Shown here piece by piece: positions 1 to 12,722 of a stretch of 64,000 nt of DNA; the stretch's first letter is position 1; each line of letters begins with the position of its first letter. This DNA is from Promerops cafer (taxonomy: Eukaryota; Chordata; Aves; Passeriformes; Nectariniidae), in NCBI GenBank assembly GCA_013398275.1, contig VZSE01009355.1, forward strand, positions 248,001-312,000. Reading direction: 5' to 3'. The notes under the pieces were generated by a model, which saw only the letters and a program-made list of their open reading frames with translations, was not told the origin of the DNA and ran no database searches. Made by a program: the position numbers and the translations under genes.

Positions 1-39
1 TCCCTTCCAACTCAGGATATTCTATGACTCTCTGATTCC
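1..39 (+). mobile_element. CR1 LINE 3' tail (cut by window edge)
   Basis: The window opens with the terminal CR1 sequence 'tcccttccaactcaggata' and then a degenerate ATTCTATGA-type octamer tail. This is the same tail type expected after the body of the copy at about 35873. Confidence 0.75.
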
Positions 40-2970
40 CTCACCTCTTCAATGCTTCACTCTTAAAATATTTGATTCAGCAGGTATGGTAGGAACAGCA
101 ACCAACCACTTCTGCAAAGACTATTGTGTTTCCAAAATAGCAAGCAACTGTAATTCCGCTGAAAAAGGACAAGAATATGAAGCAGTCAACATGAAGAATA
201 GAGCACAGAAAAGTTATAAGGAAGAATAGAAAAATGTGCACTGAAAGTAGAGAATTGTAGGGGAAGGGAAGCTGGGTGGAGAGAACCACACAACACTTGG
301 ACAAATGTGAACTGAAGCCAGAGCTAAAACCAAGATGTTAATGTATTTCAGAAGTTTATTGTGGAGAATAAAAAAAGGACTGGTAAAAAAAAAAATCAAA
401 CTATATATATAGGTGGAACTTCAAATCAGTCCAAATAAGCTAATCAGTTTAATTTCCTTCTTCAGCTGGTCTTTGAGAAGAAATTGGAGAAAACATCCAG
501 AATCACAGAATCAGCAGTGTGGGAGTATATAAAAATTAGTCAGGGAAAAATAGTATCCACCACTGATCATTAGAAATAGATGAATCCCATGACATTAAGA
601 AAACAAATTCAAAGACACTTTATAAAGCTGCTGAATGTTGGAGCAGACCCATGTTAAAGGAAAAGTCCCTTGAATGACTCCATATCTGCTGCTTCCCTTT
701 TTCCCTGTGACCAGTAGGTTTGTATGTACTGCATTATCATACAAGGCTGCAAGGACTAAAAGGGAAAAACAATACAAATATCCCATTTCTTAGCAAGATT
801 TGCTTCTAATTTGCCTTCATCTATACAAATGCCATTTTTCCCTGAAAAAAAAAGTAAAATTACAACTAATACTGTGCACCAGAAAATGTGCAGGCAGGGA
901 CCACAGCTTTACAGCAACCTTTATTTGGAAGCAGTGCCAAAGAGCTCACAGCACAGCAGAAAATGCTGCTCTAAATATTTGAAGAATGTATTCTGTATGT
1001 TCAGTGGCAGAGTTGTTTCTGGCTTGTTACGGTTATTTTTAAGATACCTTAATCTCTGGCAATGCCCGTAAGGAGCAAAGTGCAGCCTCATTGCAACCAC
1101 ATTTATCTCCAGAGGTCACAGAAATCTAAGAATAAGAGAGGTCAGCTTGTTCCCAATGCATTTGCCAGAAACAGAAATGCAGATTTTATTTCTAGCTTGA
1201 GGGGCAGTGTTTGGTTGCCTATCTCTTGGGACACAAGTTAGAGACCCCATACTTTATCACAGTGATAGTTCTGTCCAAATCTGAGATTTTGGTAGGATTC
1301 AAATGAGATAGATGATAATGAGAAACAGTGCTTGTGGATGCTGACATCTTTTCCCAATTGTTTCCTGATAACAGAAGAGAAATGTTCCCATAGTTCTGTC
1401 TCACTCAGACTAACACATGGTCAAACATTATTTTTTTTCTTCTTCTCAGTCTCTTGGATGGTGTCATCAGGCAGGGACCACTTTTGTGCCCAGTGTAGAT
1501 GATTCCCTCCTCCCTGTATTTGGGCTCTGTTGAGTATTTGGCTGTGTATGACCATACTAATGTGAGGAGTGCCTTTCACTCCTGTTGTTAATGCACATAT
1601 TTCCAAAAACACCAGCACTTAAACAGCTATAAACAGAGGCCAGTGGCTGACACAAGGTAAAAAGTGGCATAGTGAAAGTAGCAAAATCACAGTGAAGTGG
1701 ATCAAGATGCTTGTTGAAGGAAAACACAGGCGAATTTAGGGATGCAAAATTAAAAAGTGCTAGGAACTGAGAGTGGAAAAGTATTTCACAGACTTACAAA
1801 TCTGAAAGTCCAGAGATGCTGCATACTCTAACAGAATATTTTGCTAACAAACAACTCCCAGCGGCAGAAATGGGGAATAGCAGAGCTCATGTGCTTATAA
1901 GTTGCTTAAAAGTTAGGAGTGCACTCATCTATCCTGTGCTGTAGTCAACATGAGAAGGTCGGTATCCCCCAAAGGCAATCCCAACAGCCCTGCCAGAGTG
2001 AGGGACAGATTTCTCTCCCTGTTTACCCTGCTTCCTTAATGTGAAGAAACTGGGATGTGTCATTTTTGTGGGTTATAGTTGGGCAACTAATATAACTAAT
2101 ATACCCCACTTAAAATCAGTGTGAAATATATTGCACATCAAAGCAAGGGAGGGAAAACCACTCTACATTAAGGCTCTCCTTGAATAAATGGAAGAGGAAC
2201 TTTTATAATTGTTTTGTGCCATTGCAGAGACCAAGCACAGGGTGATTTCCAGGGAGTCAAAAAGGAAGGTGAGCCAGGCTGTTCAATGTAACACTGACCC
2301 AAAGAAGCTCAGTTTTGAACAGCGGGGGGTTGTAATGCCTTAAACCAGCTCTTTGAATTTCTGCATATTATTATAAAAATACAAAGTTACATTGAAAGCT
2401 GGAACCACATTAGTGATTTCTCATGCAAACTGGAACTACGCCATAGGTATCTGGTATTTGGGACATATTTTAAAGGAAGTTGAGCCTTGTTTCCCCAGTC
2501 TGGAATTATGAATCTGAAATAGAAGACATGTAGATGGAGACTCATGCAGGTTCTAAAGATGGGCATAATATATTGAAAACTCATATCTCAGCAAGTAAGG
2601 CCCGAATTTAATAAAGACAGAGAAAGCCTGATTCTAATTACGGGGTGTCCATTTTAAAAAATCATTATTTTTAATTAAAGCTGTATCTTTCAGTAAAGAA
2701 ACTGTTAGTTTGCTTTTTTCTTTGGATCAAGTCTGTCTAAATTGTTTATTTTGCCTTTTAATGCCCTGAAAAAGAAACCCTTTTAAAGACCTTGTAACAC
2801 AGTGAGAATACTTTAAAAGCTGCACTTCCAAGACCACATTTTCAAAGGCACATGAATATTGCTGACTATGCGGCCATATAAGTGAATTTTATCAATTCCC
2901 ACTTTGAAAAATGACATCAGAGCCAAGGAAATTCCCTCAACTGTGCAAACTGCCCTTACAAGTACTTTAC
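1..2970 (-). other. ANO2 intron (partial), downstream of the TM9-TM10 exon
   Basis: This is at least 2.97 kb of the intron after donor GTAAAG at 2970. It should lead to an exon beginning within an Arg codon (expected KDYREPPW-like sequence), which I could not find here. Apart from a CR1 tail in the first 39 bases I see no repeat or gene. All open frames here are short and unrecognisable. Confidence 0.6.
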
Positions 2971-3152
2971 CTGCAGAATGAAACCTCCTGTGCAAACAGG
3001 GAGTTTTCTGGCTGTGTCCCAGCCTTGAGCTGGCTGACATTGAAGTATGAGAGGGTGTGATTGATGAAGCCATGCATGGTTCCATTCTGGCTGTATGCAT
3101 ATTGATACATAAGGCGTGGGATGAAATCGGAGGTGACAGCAATGACAAAAGC
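2971..3152 (-). CDS. ANO2: ANO2 exon: TM9 and the glycosylated TM9-TM10 loop
   Basis: This 182-base exon (60 codons plus 2 bases) has acceptor 'ccctctttcag' and donor 'gtaaag'. Residues 1-18 (AFVIAVTSDFIPRLMYQY) finish TM9. The rest is the long extracellular loop before TM10. It has three N-glycosylation sequons: NGT (residues 23-25), NHT (31-33) and NVS (38-40). The loop sequence, with QLKAGTQPENS, is the best single evidence for ANO2 over ANO1. It ends ...EVSFC plus AG of an Arg codon, so the gene continues left. The acceptor lies beside a roughly 100-bp T/G-rich repeat in the intron. Confidence 0.97.
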
Positions 3153-3165
3153 CTGAAAGAGGGAA

Positions 3166-3261
3166 AACCAAAAAAAAACAAACAAAACAAAACAAAAAAG
3201 AAAAAAAACAAAACAAAACAAAACAAAACAACAAACCAAAAAAAAGCAACAAACAAACAAC
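3166..3261. repeat. A/C-rich simple repeat, (AAAAC)n-like, at an ANO2 splice acceptor
   Basis: This is about 95 bases of AAAAC/AAAC units with longer A runs. In the ANO2 (minus) direction this is a T/G-rich (TTTTG)n tract that ends about a dozen bases before the acceptor of the exon at 2971-3152, so it merges with the polypyrimidine tract. Confidence 0.9.
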
Positions 3262-3783
3262 AGCATTGTGAATCTGTGTCTCCAGGTTAATTAATTCAGG
3301 GGAAAATTTTCATGTTCAGGCAAATTTAGAGTGGTGATGAAAGGAGAGTTATATGGCCAGAACTGGTACAGAATATTTGCATATAAATGCACAGTAACCT
3401 GCTCTGTCTCTTCCAAGGGAAGGTTCAGCTAGGGAAGTAGCAAAAGCAATTTGCTTTTGGACTGTCCATTGCTCCAATTGTTTTCATCTCTGGAGCCATT
3501 AGGAGGTTTATCACTAGTTTAAAAAAAAAAACTACAACAAGACCTAATAGCCAGTTGGTATAATTTGGGCTATATTTTGGTGTAGTTACACCAAACCTGT
3601 TGAGTGTAAATGTCCATTTTCCCCTCAGCACCAGGATTCACACATCTCACGCAAGGGGATCTCATGCTCATGAGACTGGTATCCCATAAAACTGGTGTAA
3701 TTGTGGAGGCAATCAGTCACAGAAATCCCTACATCATATGAGTATCAAAGAGTCCCTTTGATTTCTGCTCTGGACTCACTCCT

Positions 3784-4247
3784 GTTGGAGCAGGTCCAGA
3801 GGAGGCCATGAAGATGGTCAGGGGGCTGGAGCCCCTGTGCTACAGAGACAGGCCAAGAGAATTGGGGTTGTTCAGCCTGGAAAAGAGAAGGATTTGGGAG
3901 GAGACTTAAGGCCCTTCCAGTGCCTGAAGAGACTCCAAGAGACCTTGGAGAGGGACTTTTGACAAGGGCCTGGAGTGACAGGACAAGGGGGAATGGCTTC
4001 ACACTGACACAGAGTAGGTTTAGATTGGATATTAGGAAGAAATTGTTCCCTGTGAGGGTGATGAGGCCCTGGCACAGGTTGCCCAGAGAAGCTGTGGCTG
4101 CCCCATCCCTGGCAGTGTCCAAGGCCAGGTTGGATGGAGCTCTGAGCAACCTGGGATAGTGGAAGGTGTCCCTGCCCATGGCAGGGGCTGGAATGAGATG
4201 GTCTTTAATGTCCCATCCAACCCTCACCATTCTACAATCCTATGAAG
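3784..4247 (+). mobile_element. CR1 LINE, 5'-truncated 3' end
   Basis: The plus strand carries the CR1 ORF2 C-terminal coding segment. It includes 'ggttgttcagcctggaaaag' and a frame reading RLDIRKKLFPVRV and PWHRLPREAVAAPS. It is followed by the short 3' UTR and a degenerate 'attctacaatcctatga' tail. It is inserted antisense to ANO2. Truncation at the 5' end is usual for CR1. Confidence 0.95.
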
Positions 4248-5168
4248 ATTTAGAACTATATTTTGCTAAATAATAATTTCCTGTGTCAATATTATCCAGA
4301 TGGAGAAGTAAAATTGGGCATTCAGTATTTTTTTCAAACGGGTATGCACGTATTTACATTTCTTTCAAGAAAAGTTATCTAATTCATACTTTAATGGAAT
4401 CCTCAGGAAATAAACATTTCTAGAGTTTGATCAACACAGGAAATAAGCAAGGATCATAAATCTGCAAAGACTATTCAGAGAAAAACAAGAGACTACAGAG
4501 TTTTTCTCCTCCAGCACAGCTCAGTGCTGCACAACTGAAATCTGTGCCTAACAGTGAGATTATGGGGATGTGCAGGGTTCCACAGATTTCCTACCTTAAA
4601 TCCTGGAAACTGGAGAGCCATGAGTGAACAATGCTCCACTGAAGTGAAACAACACAGCCCCTCTAGAGGCATTAGAATGCTGTGCTGTTGTGCTGGGAGC
4701 TATTTTATTAAAGAAATTGCATAACACCTCTCCACAAGTTCTCCCTTCAGTACTGAAAATCACTTCCCTTTCTAAAGGGCATTGATATCTTTAATATCTC
4801 TGGTATTACTCCATGACCTTCAAGGTATTTTCCAACATAAGTTATTCTATGAGATTATGATCTGTAGGTTAAAAACCCACTAGGAAACTATTCGGATTAA
4901 AGTCCTAGGGCATGAGATTTTTTTATCTTAAAGCATATACAGGAAAATTTTACTTAGGGAGTACATAGAGCACAATAAACATAATACATCTGTATTCTGT
5001 TGTATTTGACCAATTGAGAAAATTAGATGCCACTTCTAAATTATGTTGAAGGGACAATAAAATATAAACAATTATAAACAATAAATTAGAAAGAATATTA
5101 AATTACAATGAAGGAACAGTATAAGCTCTCAAGATCATGGTTAGAAACTGGTGTAACCGAACACTTAC

Positions 5169-5221
5169 ATTAATGATCACTGAAAGCTTTCCAATACCAC
5201 TCAAGATGTTATACCAAATAC
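5169..5221 (-). CDS. ANO2: ANO2 exon: short exon leading into TM9
   Basis: This 53-base exon (2 bases completing Gly, then 17 codons ending in phase 0) has acceptor 'cacattcag' and donor 'gtaagt'. It reads IWYNILSGIGKLSVIIN. The ILSGIGK form matches ANO2 (ANO1 has ILRGIGK). The last residues begin TM9. It is 113 bp downstream of the previous exon and about 2.0 kb upstream of the next. It was identified only by homology, phase and splice sites because it is too short for an open-frame search. Confidence 0.96.
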
Positions 5222-5334
5222 CTGAATGTGAAAGAAAAAAACTTATTAATGGGTTCATTATAAATTTTCTTTTTTTTTTTTTTTAATTGTATTTTTGGTC
5301 TTATCTTCACTGCAATTGCTCTTTCATTACTCAC
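5222..5334 (-). other. ANO2 mini-intron, 113 bp
   Basis: This very short GT-AG intron has donor GTGAGT and acceptor TTCTTTCACATTCAG. It contains a long A-run in the sense direction (T-run at 5270-5284 on the plus strand). It separates codon parts G|GT of one Gly. The flanking exons match the family exactly, so the intron is real despite its length. Confidence 0.93.
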
Positions 5335-5487
5335 CTATATCTTTTTCTCTCACTGTGTCTGGTCTCCTCAGCTCAGTAACAAATTTTTTTGCATCAAGAC
5401 GAACCTCAATGATGTTGTTCAGAAGAGCAAAGACAGGGGCCAGAGGGAAGGAGGCAACAAAGAGTGTGACAAAGCCAAACTGGATAA
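5335..5487 (-). CDS. ANO2: ANO2 exon: TM7-TM8 with the remaining Ca2+-site residues
   Basis: This 153-base exon holds 2 bases completing Ile, 50 codons, and 1 base of Gly. The acceptor is 'ttccccgcag' and the donor is 'gtgagt'. Residues 1-24 (IQFGFVTLFVASFPLAPVFA...) are TM7. The following NNIIEVRLDAKKFVTELRRP carries Glu27 and Asp31, which correspond to TMEM16A Ca2+ ligands E734 and D738; both are intact. This block is among the most conserved in the family. The intron after it is only 113 bp (5222-5334). Confidence 0.98.
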
Positions 5488-8400
5488 CTGCGGGGAAAAA
5501 AAATGGTTTTTGATAGCTTCTGAATGGAGCAGCAAATTGGTGATGAGCTTTGTGCATTACCAACCCCATAAAATTCCACATCCCAGTTTTGTCCCAGGAA
5601 TAAATATCCCAGAGTAGGGCTATGAAGAGACAAAAGTTTGTCACTATGCTTTATGAATGTTTCCAATAAAGTTTCAAGTTGCAAGCACAAGGACAAGCCA
5701 AAAGAAACAATAAATTTAATAAAGGACAAAGGGTTCAGAGTCTATTTTTCTGCATTTATACATAATTAACTGATTAGTCCATGCTGTTTCTTTCCTGTCC
5801 TTTTCCCTGTAAGGAAAATGATACACAATCAAGCAAAAGGAGAAAATCTACAAGGTGCCACTATTTCTTCCCAGGTTCCTTTGAAAAACTTGGTGGCAGC
5901 CTGTGTAAAGCAAGAACAGAAGTGTCCCTGTGGATGCAGGAGCCAGTGGTGTTGTGCAGCACTTTCATCCCTCCTTTTGTCACTGATATCCTCCAAGTTT
6001 AGAAATATTCCTCTTTAAATCTGAACAAAGGTGAATTTTATATAAATATATATAAAAGTATATATATTAAACTAATAAATCTGAACATGATCTACATCTC
6101 AGAGTTAAAAAAATATTAGCATAGAAAAAGCATTGGTGTGTTTAAATGCCATATTTACTGTGGCTTCTTTTTTGGCAAATCCCTGTATAAGTTCCCTCTC
6201 CACTGAGGGAAGAATTGTACTTTTCTGTGAAAATAGCACAATATTCTGTGTACACAGCACAATATTATACTTTAAAATATTTTCCTTCAGCACTGTTGTC
6301 ACAACCTACAACTAACTCTTGAAACAGCTTTCCCCAGGACCTTCTCTCACATACACCTTTTCTTTGTGTACAGCTTGCAAGTTCTCTGTTATTTCCCCTT
6401 TCTCATCTCAGGAACAATATATTTGCACAAGAAAGTAAAATCTCTGTATATCAATTATATGGCCTTTAGAGTTCCATTCTTATTTTTTTGTTCTGACATA
6501 AAGTGTATACACTAAGATGGAGCTTTTTCAAAGCATACAAACATCCTACCCTTGAAATCATATTCTCCTGACTATTTTATGTTCAGAGTCAGGAAAAGGA
6601 ATTAACAAGGAAATAAAACCAGATGTTAAAGTAATGTCCCCAAAAACTGTGAAATGCTTAGAAAAATACATAGCCCCAAAATATGCTTTATTTGGTTCTA
6701 AGTGAATTTAGCAGGAATACAGCTGGGAGGATTCTGTAAAAAAATAAAATAAAAAGGAAAAAAAAAAGAAGTATTTGCAATGCTTTAAGAATAAACCACA
6801 CACACATTTGCTTTGATGTTGTTTGTAGCCCCTTCACTCATTGCCTGGGAAAATGCAGTTTAGTTTTTTTTCAAGTTCATGAAAAAATGTTCAAGGTATG
6901 CAAAGGACTTCTGGATATTTGTGTAAATAAGTCTTCATAGAAAACTCTGTGCCAGAGTGTGAAGTGTTTGTGTGGCCATCTTGAAATCTCTTCAACCTTC
7001 TCAACTCCTTCTTATGAAAGTGTAAATGATGCAAAAAGCAGGCAAAAAAAGCAATCCCAAAGCCAAACCCAGAATTTAGATGGCCTTGTGTAACAAACTA
7101 GCAAACAATCATTAAATAGAGGAGTCTTGGAACAGCCTCAGTAATTCACAAGTAATTGTTGAGTGTGATCAGTGTTTCTAGAAACAAACCTGAATAGATT
7201 ACAAAGAGAAGAATCTCTGTCCAGATCCCAGAAGGAATCTCGTCTCAGCATCCTGGAGGTCTGTGGATGCCTGTCTGGTCACACTGGAAATATTTACAGT
7301 ACTTTTAGGACACTCACACTCTTCAGTCAAGGACAGTTCACACAAAGACATCCTTTTATTGGCTGGAAAACTTGATGGCAACCTTTAAATACCCTTTTGA
7401 CATTCACATTTATGCCACAAGGTCTCCATACATGTTCATGTACAGGGAAAAGGCTAGAGACCTGTGCCAGGAGCTGGACTTCTGGCCATCCATCCTGTTT
7501 CATAGTTTTCCTACCCCCTGGCAGGCCAGCCTGGAGAAAAGAGAGCTGGACATTCCCCAGGCTCATGGCACAAGCTGGGAAAGAAAACAATTGAAGGCTG
7601 GGTATAGTGGAAATTCAGGGACATGGGAAACATCTTCTCCTGGGACATCCAAGCAGGACCCTGGATGTGCTGTCACTGACATAGAGCCTACTTCTGATGA
7701 GGGAAAAAGCCCAAGCCACACACTAGTGGTGCCTTTACTGTCTGAGTTGAGCAGGAAAGAGGCCAAGGGCTCAGAGCCAGCCCTTGAGTTTTGCAACACC
7801 TGATGCCACACCTGCAACACCTCATCCAGCCTCAGCCCCGAGACAAAAACTCTGAAGGACAAACAGCATCCAAAGAAGTGTCTCAGGTCACAGCCCTTCT
7901 CAGAAGTCCACTCTTCACAGAAGCTGTGCAGGGCCTGAGCAGAACCTGAGCCCAACAACAACACACTCTGTCCATCCAAGTCTGGCCTCCAAGTTATGAC
8001 TAAGAGCACAAATCAAAGCTGCTAAATTATGGATCTGGAGGGTGGTGGCTGCTGTTCTTGTGTAAGGGATACAGAATCGGTCCCCAGCACAAAATCTTCT
8101 GTGGTGTGGATCACTCATTCTACAAGATTTACGAGCTTAGTAGTGTGAGTAACCCGAGTATCTTTTACCTCAAAGCCTCATCTAAGACAAGGTATTTATT
8201 TACAATTCTGTTGTTTTTTTTTCCTTTCTTCTTTATCAATAATATCTGTCATAGGATCATGTGTTACTGGAAGTAAACAGTGAAAAAATCACTTCTGTGG
8301 TAAGCAACTTCCCAAATCCTAGGAAGAAAATTTTCGATATACAGCCAGACCCGGTTGAAAAACTAAGGAAAAGGTGTAATTTATAACTCTTCTGTAATAA

Positions 8401-9370
8401 ATGTATGCAACAAGCCTACACACAACCACCAACAGTATTTTCAAAACCATCCTCATTATAGAGATTATAGAAAAATGCAGGTTTCTCTTCAGTGATTTTC
8501 TTTTTCTGCCTCACACATTGCCTTTTTGATGGCTTTTCCTGCTTTAGGGGAAATTCTTCCAAACCTCTCAGATTAATCCTTATAGTAGTCAGTAGCTACA
8601 GAAATTGGACCTGATCATTTTCTTCTTGTGCCATTGTTTTTAAATTGAAGTCAGATGATAAAACCTTTTATTATTACTTCTCCTTGAGGAAAAACATTTT
8701 TAATCAATTGCCACATGAAGCTTGGACTCCTAGAGGGGTTAGGCTAGAGAAAGGAAGAACAAATGAAATAGGAATATGAAAATCATTGCTGATTTCAGTT
8801 TCTTCTCAAGGAAACACGAGTGGTATAAATTTCAGACATTCATGTGCATCATTTTGCTCTTGGAGCCAATTTAATAAAGTTTTTTTCATTAGCAATATTT
8901 ATTGCTACTCTAAACATTGATTTCTTGCCAACTTCTATGACTGCAGGCCAGTTACACATGTTGCAGACTTGCTGCCATGTGGAAGAGGGAAATGTTGTAT
9001 GTGCTACCTACTTTGGGAATGCACATGGTGTGGTATATTGCTCTGGGTCAAAAGTCTTTGCACAGTTTCAGAAGCAGGAAGTGCTAAGGACAAATTTGAC
9101 ACAGGTTGACAGTGACAATTTATGTTTCAGCATTACTTGAGCAAAATTTTCTCATCACTCAAGCATTTTAAGAGTGTCTCCACTAAGAAATAAAGGAATA
9201 TGTCAGTTAATAATATCAAAACAGTCATCAGAAATGTCACTGGTGCAAGTCAAATCTTTGTGCAGAGTTGCTATTGACAGCCAAGCCTGCACAACAAAAA
9301 AGCTCAGCACAGTCTGCTGGTGAAATCAGATTGAAAGACTTTTACCCTAAAAAAATTAATCTTGTTAACC

Positions 9371-9588
9371 ATAGAATCGTTTGGATTGGAAGGGACATTT
9401 AAATGTCATCTACTCCAAATCCATGCAATGACCAGGGATTTTCAACCAGATCCTGTTGCTCAGAGGTTCATCCAACCTGACCTGGAACATTTCCAGGGAT
9501 GGGGCACCCACCACCTCTCTGGGCAACCTATGCCAGTTTTTCACCATCCTCATTGTAAAAAAAATTCCTTCTTACAGCTAATCTAATT
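9371..9588 (-). mobile_element. CR1 LINE 3' end, minus orientation
   Basis: It begins 'catagaatcgtttggattgg' (reverse complement of the CR1 tail) and continues through the ORF2 end in reverse ('ttccagggatggggcaccca'). It is a diverged copy, sense to ANO2. Confidence 0.9.
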
Positions 9589-11026
9589 TGTTGGCATGGA
9601 CTAGAGTGACTGATATTTTGCAGAAACCAATTCCAGTGAACAGTCACCTTTCCCAAATGGGAAAATAGAGGAGGTTAAAAAATAACCAGTAAATCTTGCT
9701 ATTTCTATGAACATACCATGATTTAAATGAGGCCAGAGGTAGGAGAGTGAGAAGGTGGAAGTCTCTCTAAAGCTTCAGGATTGTTAGAATAAGAAATAAG
9801 AACAAAAAATAAAACAGATTGGAAATGGGTATCCCAAAATTTAAGTGGGGTAGTTATCATCAAAAACTCCTTTACCTGTGGCACATCATGCTGCAAGACA
9901 CATCCTGAGACTGCTCCAAGCACTGTCCCTCAGAGACATGCTGCCTTAACAGGATTAATTTGCTTCATAACAAAGTGCAAAGAGAATGTGTGATTTGACA
10001 TGTGGGGGGTGGGCCAGACTCCAGGTTTTGACAGAAATCAGTAAAACAGATTAGATATATGGATAAAAAAAAGCAAGGACTGCCTGTGATTAGAGTACCA
10101 TCTAGTGAATGGTAGACCTGGAGGCAAGAGTCTTAGCTAAGGATGTCACCCATCCTTAAAAGTGGGAGCATCCTGGCAGGACAAACCTGAATGTAGTGAC
10201 TACTCACACTTGGATACATAATCTGCCTGCTTCTGCATGAAATGCCATCACCATCTGCATAGGGAAACCCGAAGGCTGCAGCAAGCCTGGACTGCAGTTC
10301 CTCCTTCAGCTGCTTCATTCCAGATTGCCACTGATGCCTGAGGGAGGTTGCCTGAGTAAATCAGTGTGGAAACTAAGAAAGAAGTTCTTAAACAGCAGCC
10401 AGATTTCTCTTTTTCTTAATATCATACCTCTTCTTACATTCCAGTAACCCTGCCTTTTTAAGCAATTCAGAAGAAAAAAAAAACAAAAACATTTTCCTCT
10501 GGCCTTCTGCATTGCTTCCCTTCCCACTGTCCCCAACTCAAAATTAGAGAAATAGGTAAATAATCTGCTAAACTGCCTCTTGCAGTGTGATGCCCTTGAC
10601 AACAATCCCAGCTGACAGGTTCTGCTGAGCTGCACCAAGTGCTTCCTGCCAGCATGGGTGGTCTGAGCAGTGGATCTGACAGCTGAGAGCAGGGACGTGG
10701 ACCCAGGGCAGCAACCGGGGCTGGGGAGGTGCAGCTTGGCTTTCATCTGCTGCACATTTGTCTGCAAATCCCACAGGCAGGGCACAGCTTGGCACACTGT
10801 GAGGCTTCTCCACTTGGGAAGCTCATTCTCCTCTTGTAAACAGATGTTTAGATCAATAATTCATCTGTTCATTTTTTCTGAATCATCCCTGAGTGGCTGC
10901 AGGCTGAGGCGCTCGCCATGGTTCATGGTCCCAGCACAAGGGACTGATCTAAATGACAGGCTTGGTGTCCAGTGGTTTATAACATCAGTAGCTTAAACCC
11001 TGATACTACAAGTCAGAACCATGGAA

Positions 11027-11180
11027 TAGAATCCTAGAATATCCTGAGCTGGAAGGGAACCATCAAAGTCCAGCTCCTGGCCCTGCACAGGACAGCCCGA
11101 GAACCCCACCACATTCCTGACAGCATTGACCAAACTCTGGCAACCTTGGGGTTGGGACCACTTCCCTGGAAGAGGAACCC
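11027..11180 (-). mobile_element. CR1 LINE fragment, minus orientation
   Basis: 'tagaatcctagaatatcctg' followed by 'agctggaagggaaccatcaa' is a reverse-complement CR1 tail. The internal part (about 11070-11160) belongs to a subfamily different from the neighbouring copies. Confidence 0.8.
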
Positions 11181-12499
11181 CCCAAACCTCAGCAGACTAT
11201 GGTGGTACTTCTGCATTTCTTTATTTTTTTTTAAAAATATCACATTAACCTACTCATTTCACTGGCCATGACTTGACTCATCTTGGTAATTCCTAGAACT
11301 TGCTCCTAAAATAAAAAAACCCAAACAGTTCCCTGAGGGGCAGCATAACAAATAGCTAAACACAGGAGCTCCAAGAGGTACTCTGAAGTCAAAACACAGG
11401 TAAGGGAAACCCCATTGTAGCTTTTCTTCATTGAAGGACAGACTACTGACCTGCTTCCTTTCTGAGTAGGTGGCCTTAAATGAACACTTAAATCTGACAT
11501 TTTGGAAATTATGTTCAAACCCACAACATTGGAGCATCACTTTTCACACAGCAGAATCAAGGCCACTGACAGCAAACCCCAGCAATGCTGACAAACATCA
11601 CACCAGTATATATTTGTTACTGGTAACTAAAGGTCCTTGTCCTTAGACCTAGCTAACCAAGAAATTTGGGTTGTTAAAAACAGATATTTCTGAGTTATTC
11701 CTGAGCCTAAAAATACAAAAAAAAAAATTTACAGGAAAAAATGTCTATCGTATTTTTACCATTGTTTAACTTCAAAAATGGCTAAGAGGCTTGCTTAAAG
11801 TTTACAGGAAGAAAAATCATCTCAGGCTGAAGTAATTCAGGAAAAAAAAACAGTCCTACAGGATAATTTTTCAACCAAGTATCATCATGTGCAGAAGGGG
11901 ATAAGGTAATAGAAGTGGCAACACAGACAAGATCCTAAGGTGAGTTGGAACAATTGAGAGGGAGATAATGGGAGGTGAGGGATTCTTGATGGCACTACAG
12001 AGGGCAAGGCTGGGATCCTAAACATATTAATAAGACATCCCCAAATCTGCCATCTGGCGAAATACCTCGTATACACTTACAAATTTATAGATTTGCATAA
12101 ATCTACCATTCTATAAATTTTCATGTATTTATATTTAATTAGATTATAAATTATATCTACAAACCAAGATTGTATAGAGAGATAAACCATATAAGGTATT
12201 TAATTTTTTTGCCATAAAATGCATTCCCCTTTAGATATTTTGAGAATAGTGACTTGTTAAAAGAGGAGTTGCCACATTCAATATTTAACAGATGTCTGGT
12301 TTTAGATACCATTCCCATTGTGCTTCTCCCTGAATTCTTGCTTGTCCTAAAGCTCGGGTTTGCCAGGATTATTTCTCTGCTTTCTACTCCCCTACCCACA
12401 GCATTCCTGCTTTCTCCTTCCCTGTCTCTCCAGGGTCTACTCATGGAGCAGGTACAGGGCTGTGCTCCCCAGCAGAAGAAAAACATGGACACACACTGC

Positions 12500-12722
12500 A
12501 GTGAATCCACTGGAGAGCCATTAAGATGGTTAAGGGGCGAGAGGACCTGATGAACAAGGAGAAGCTGAGAGTGCTGGGATTGCTGTATCACAGGAAAAGA
12601 AGGCTCAGGGGGTCTTACCCATGTGGCAGGTTGGAGAACACAGAGCTAAAACCTTCTCAAGGGCACCCAGTGAAAGGACAAGAGGCACAGAGCACCAATG
12701 GAAATGTAGGGAGTGCAACTTA
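12500..12722 (+). mobile_element. CR1 LINE fragment, diverged
   Basis: The segment from 'ggagagccattaagatggtt' through 'gagaagctgagagtgctggg' follows the CR1 ORF2 C-terminal region (the usual 'aagatgatcagagggctgga ... agagagctggg' order). It has several changes and deletions. It lacks the terminal tail. Confidence 0.65.

Larger units (their letters stand above)
3153..5168 (-). other. ANO2 intron, about 2.0 kb
   Basis: This GT-AG intron lies between the short TM9 exon and the TM9-TM10 exon. It holds an A/C-rich simple repeat next to its acceptor (about 3170-3261) and one CR1 tail (about 3784-4247). The rest is unremarkable AT-rich DNA. Confidence 0.85.

Noticed and set aside
2813..3256. Hydrophobic Phe-rich open frames upstream of the ANO2 exon
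   Set aside because: The FFF/CFVLF stretches are translations of the (TTTTG)n simple repeat; only the part after the splice acceptor at 3152 is ANO2.
7372..8009. 143- and 148-codon open frames on opposite strands
   Set aside because: They overlap each other, lie inside an ANO2 intron, have no recognisable domain and look like chance in a slightly GC-richer patch.
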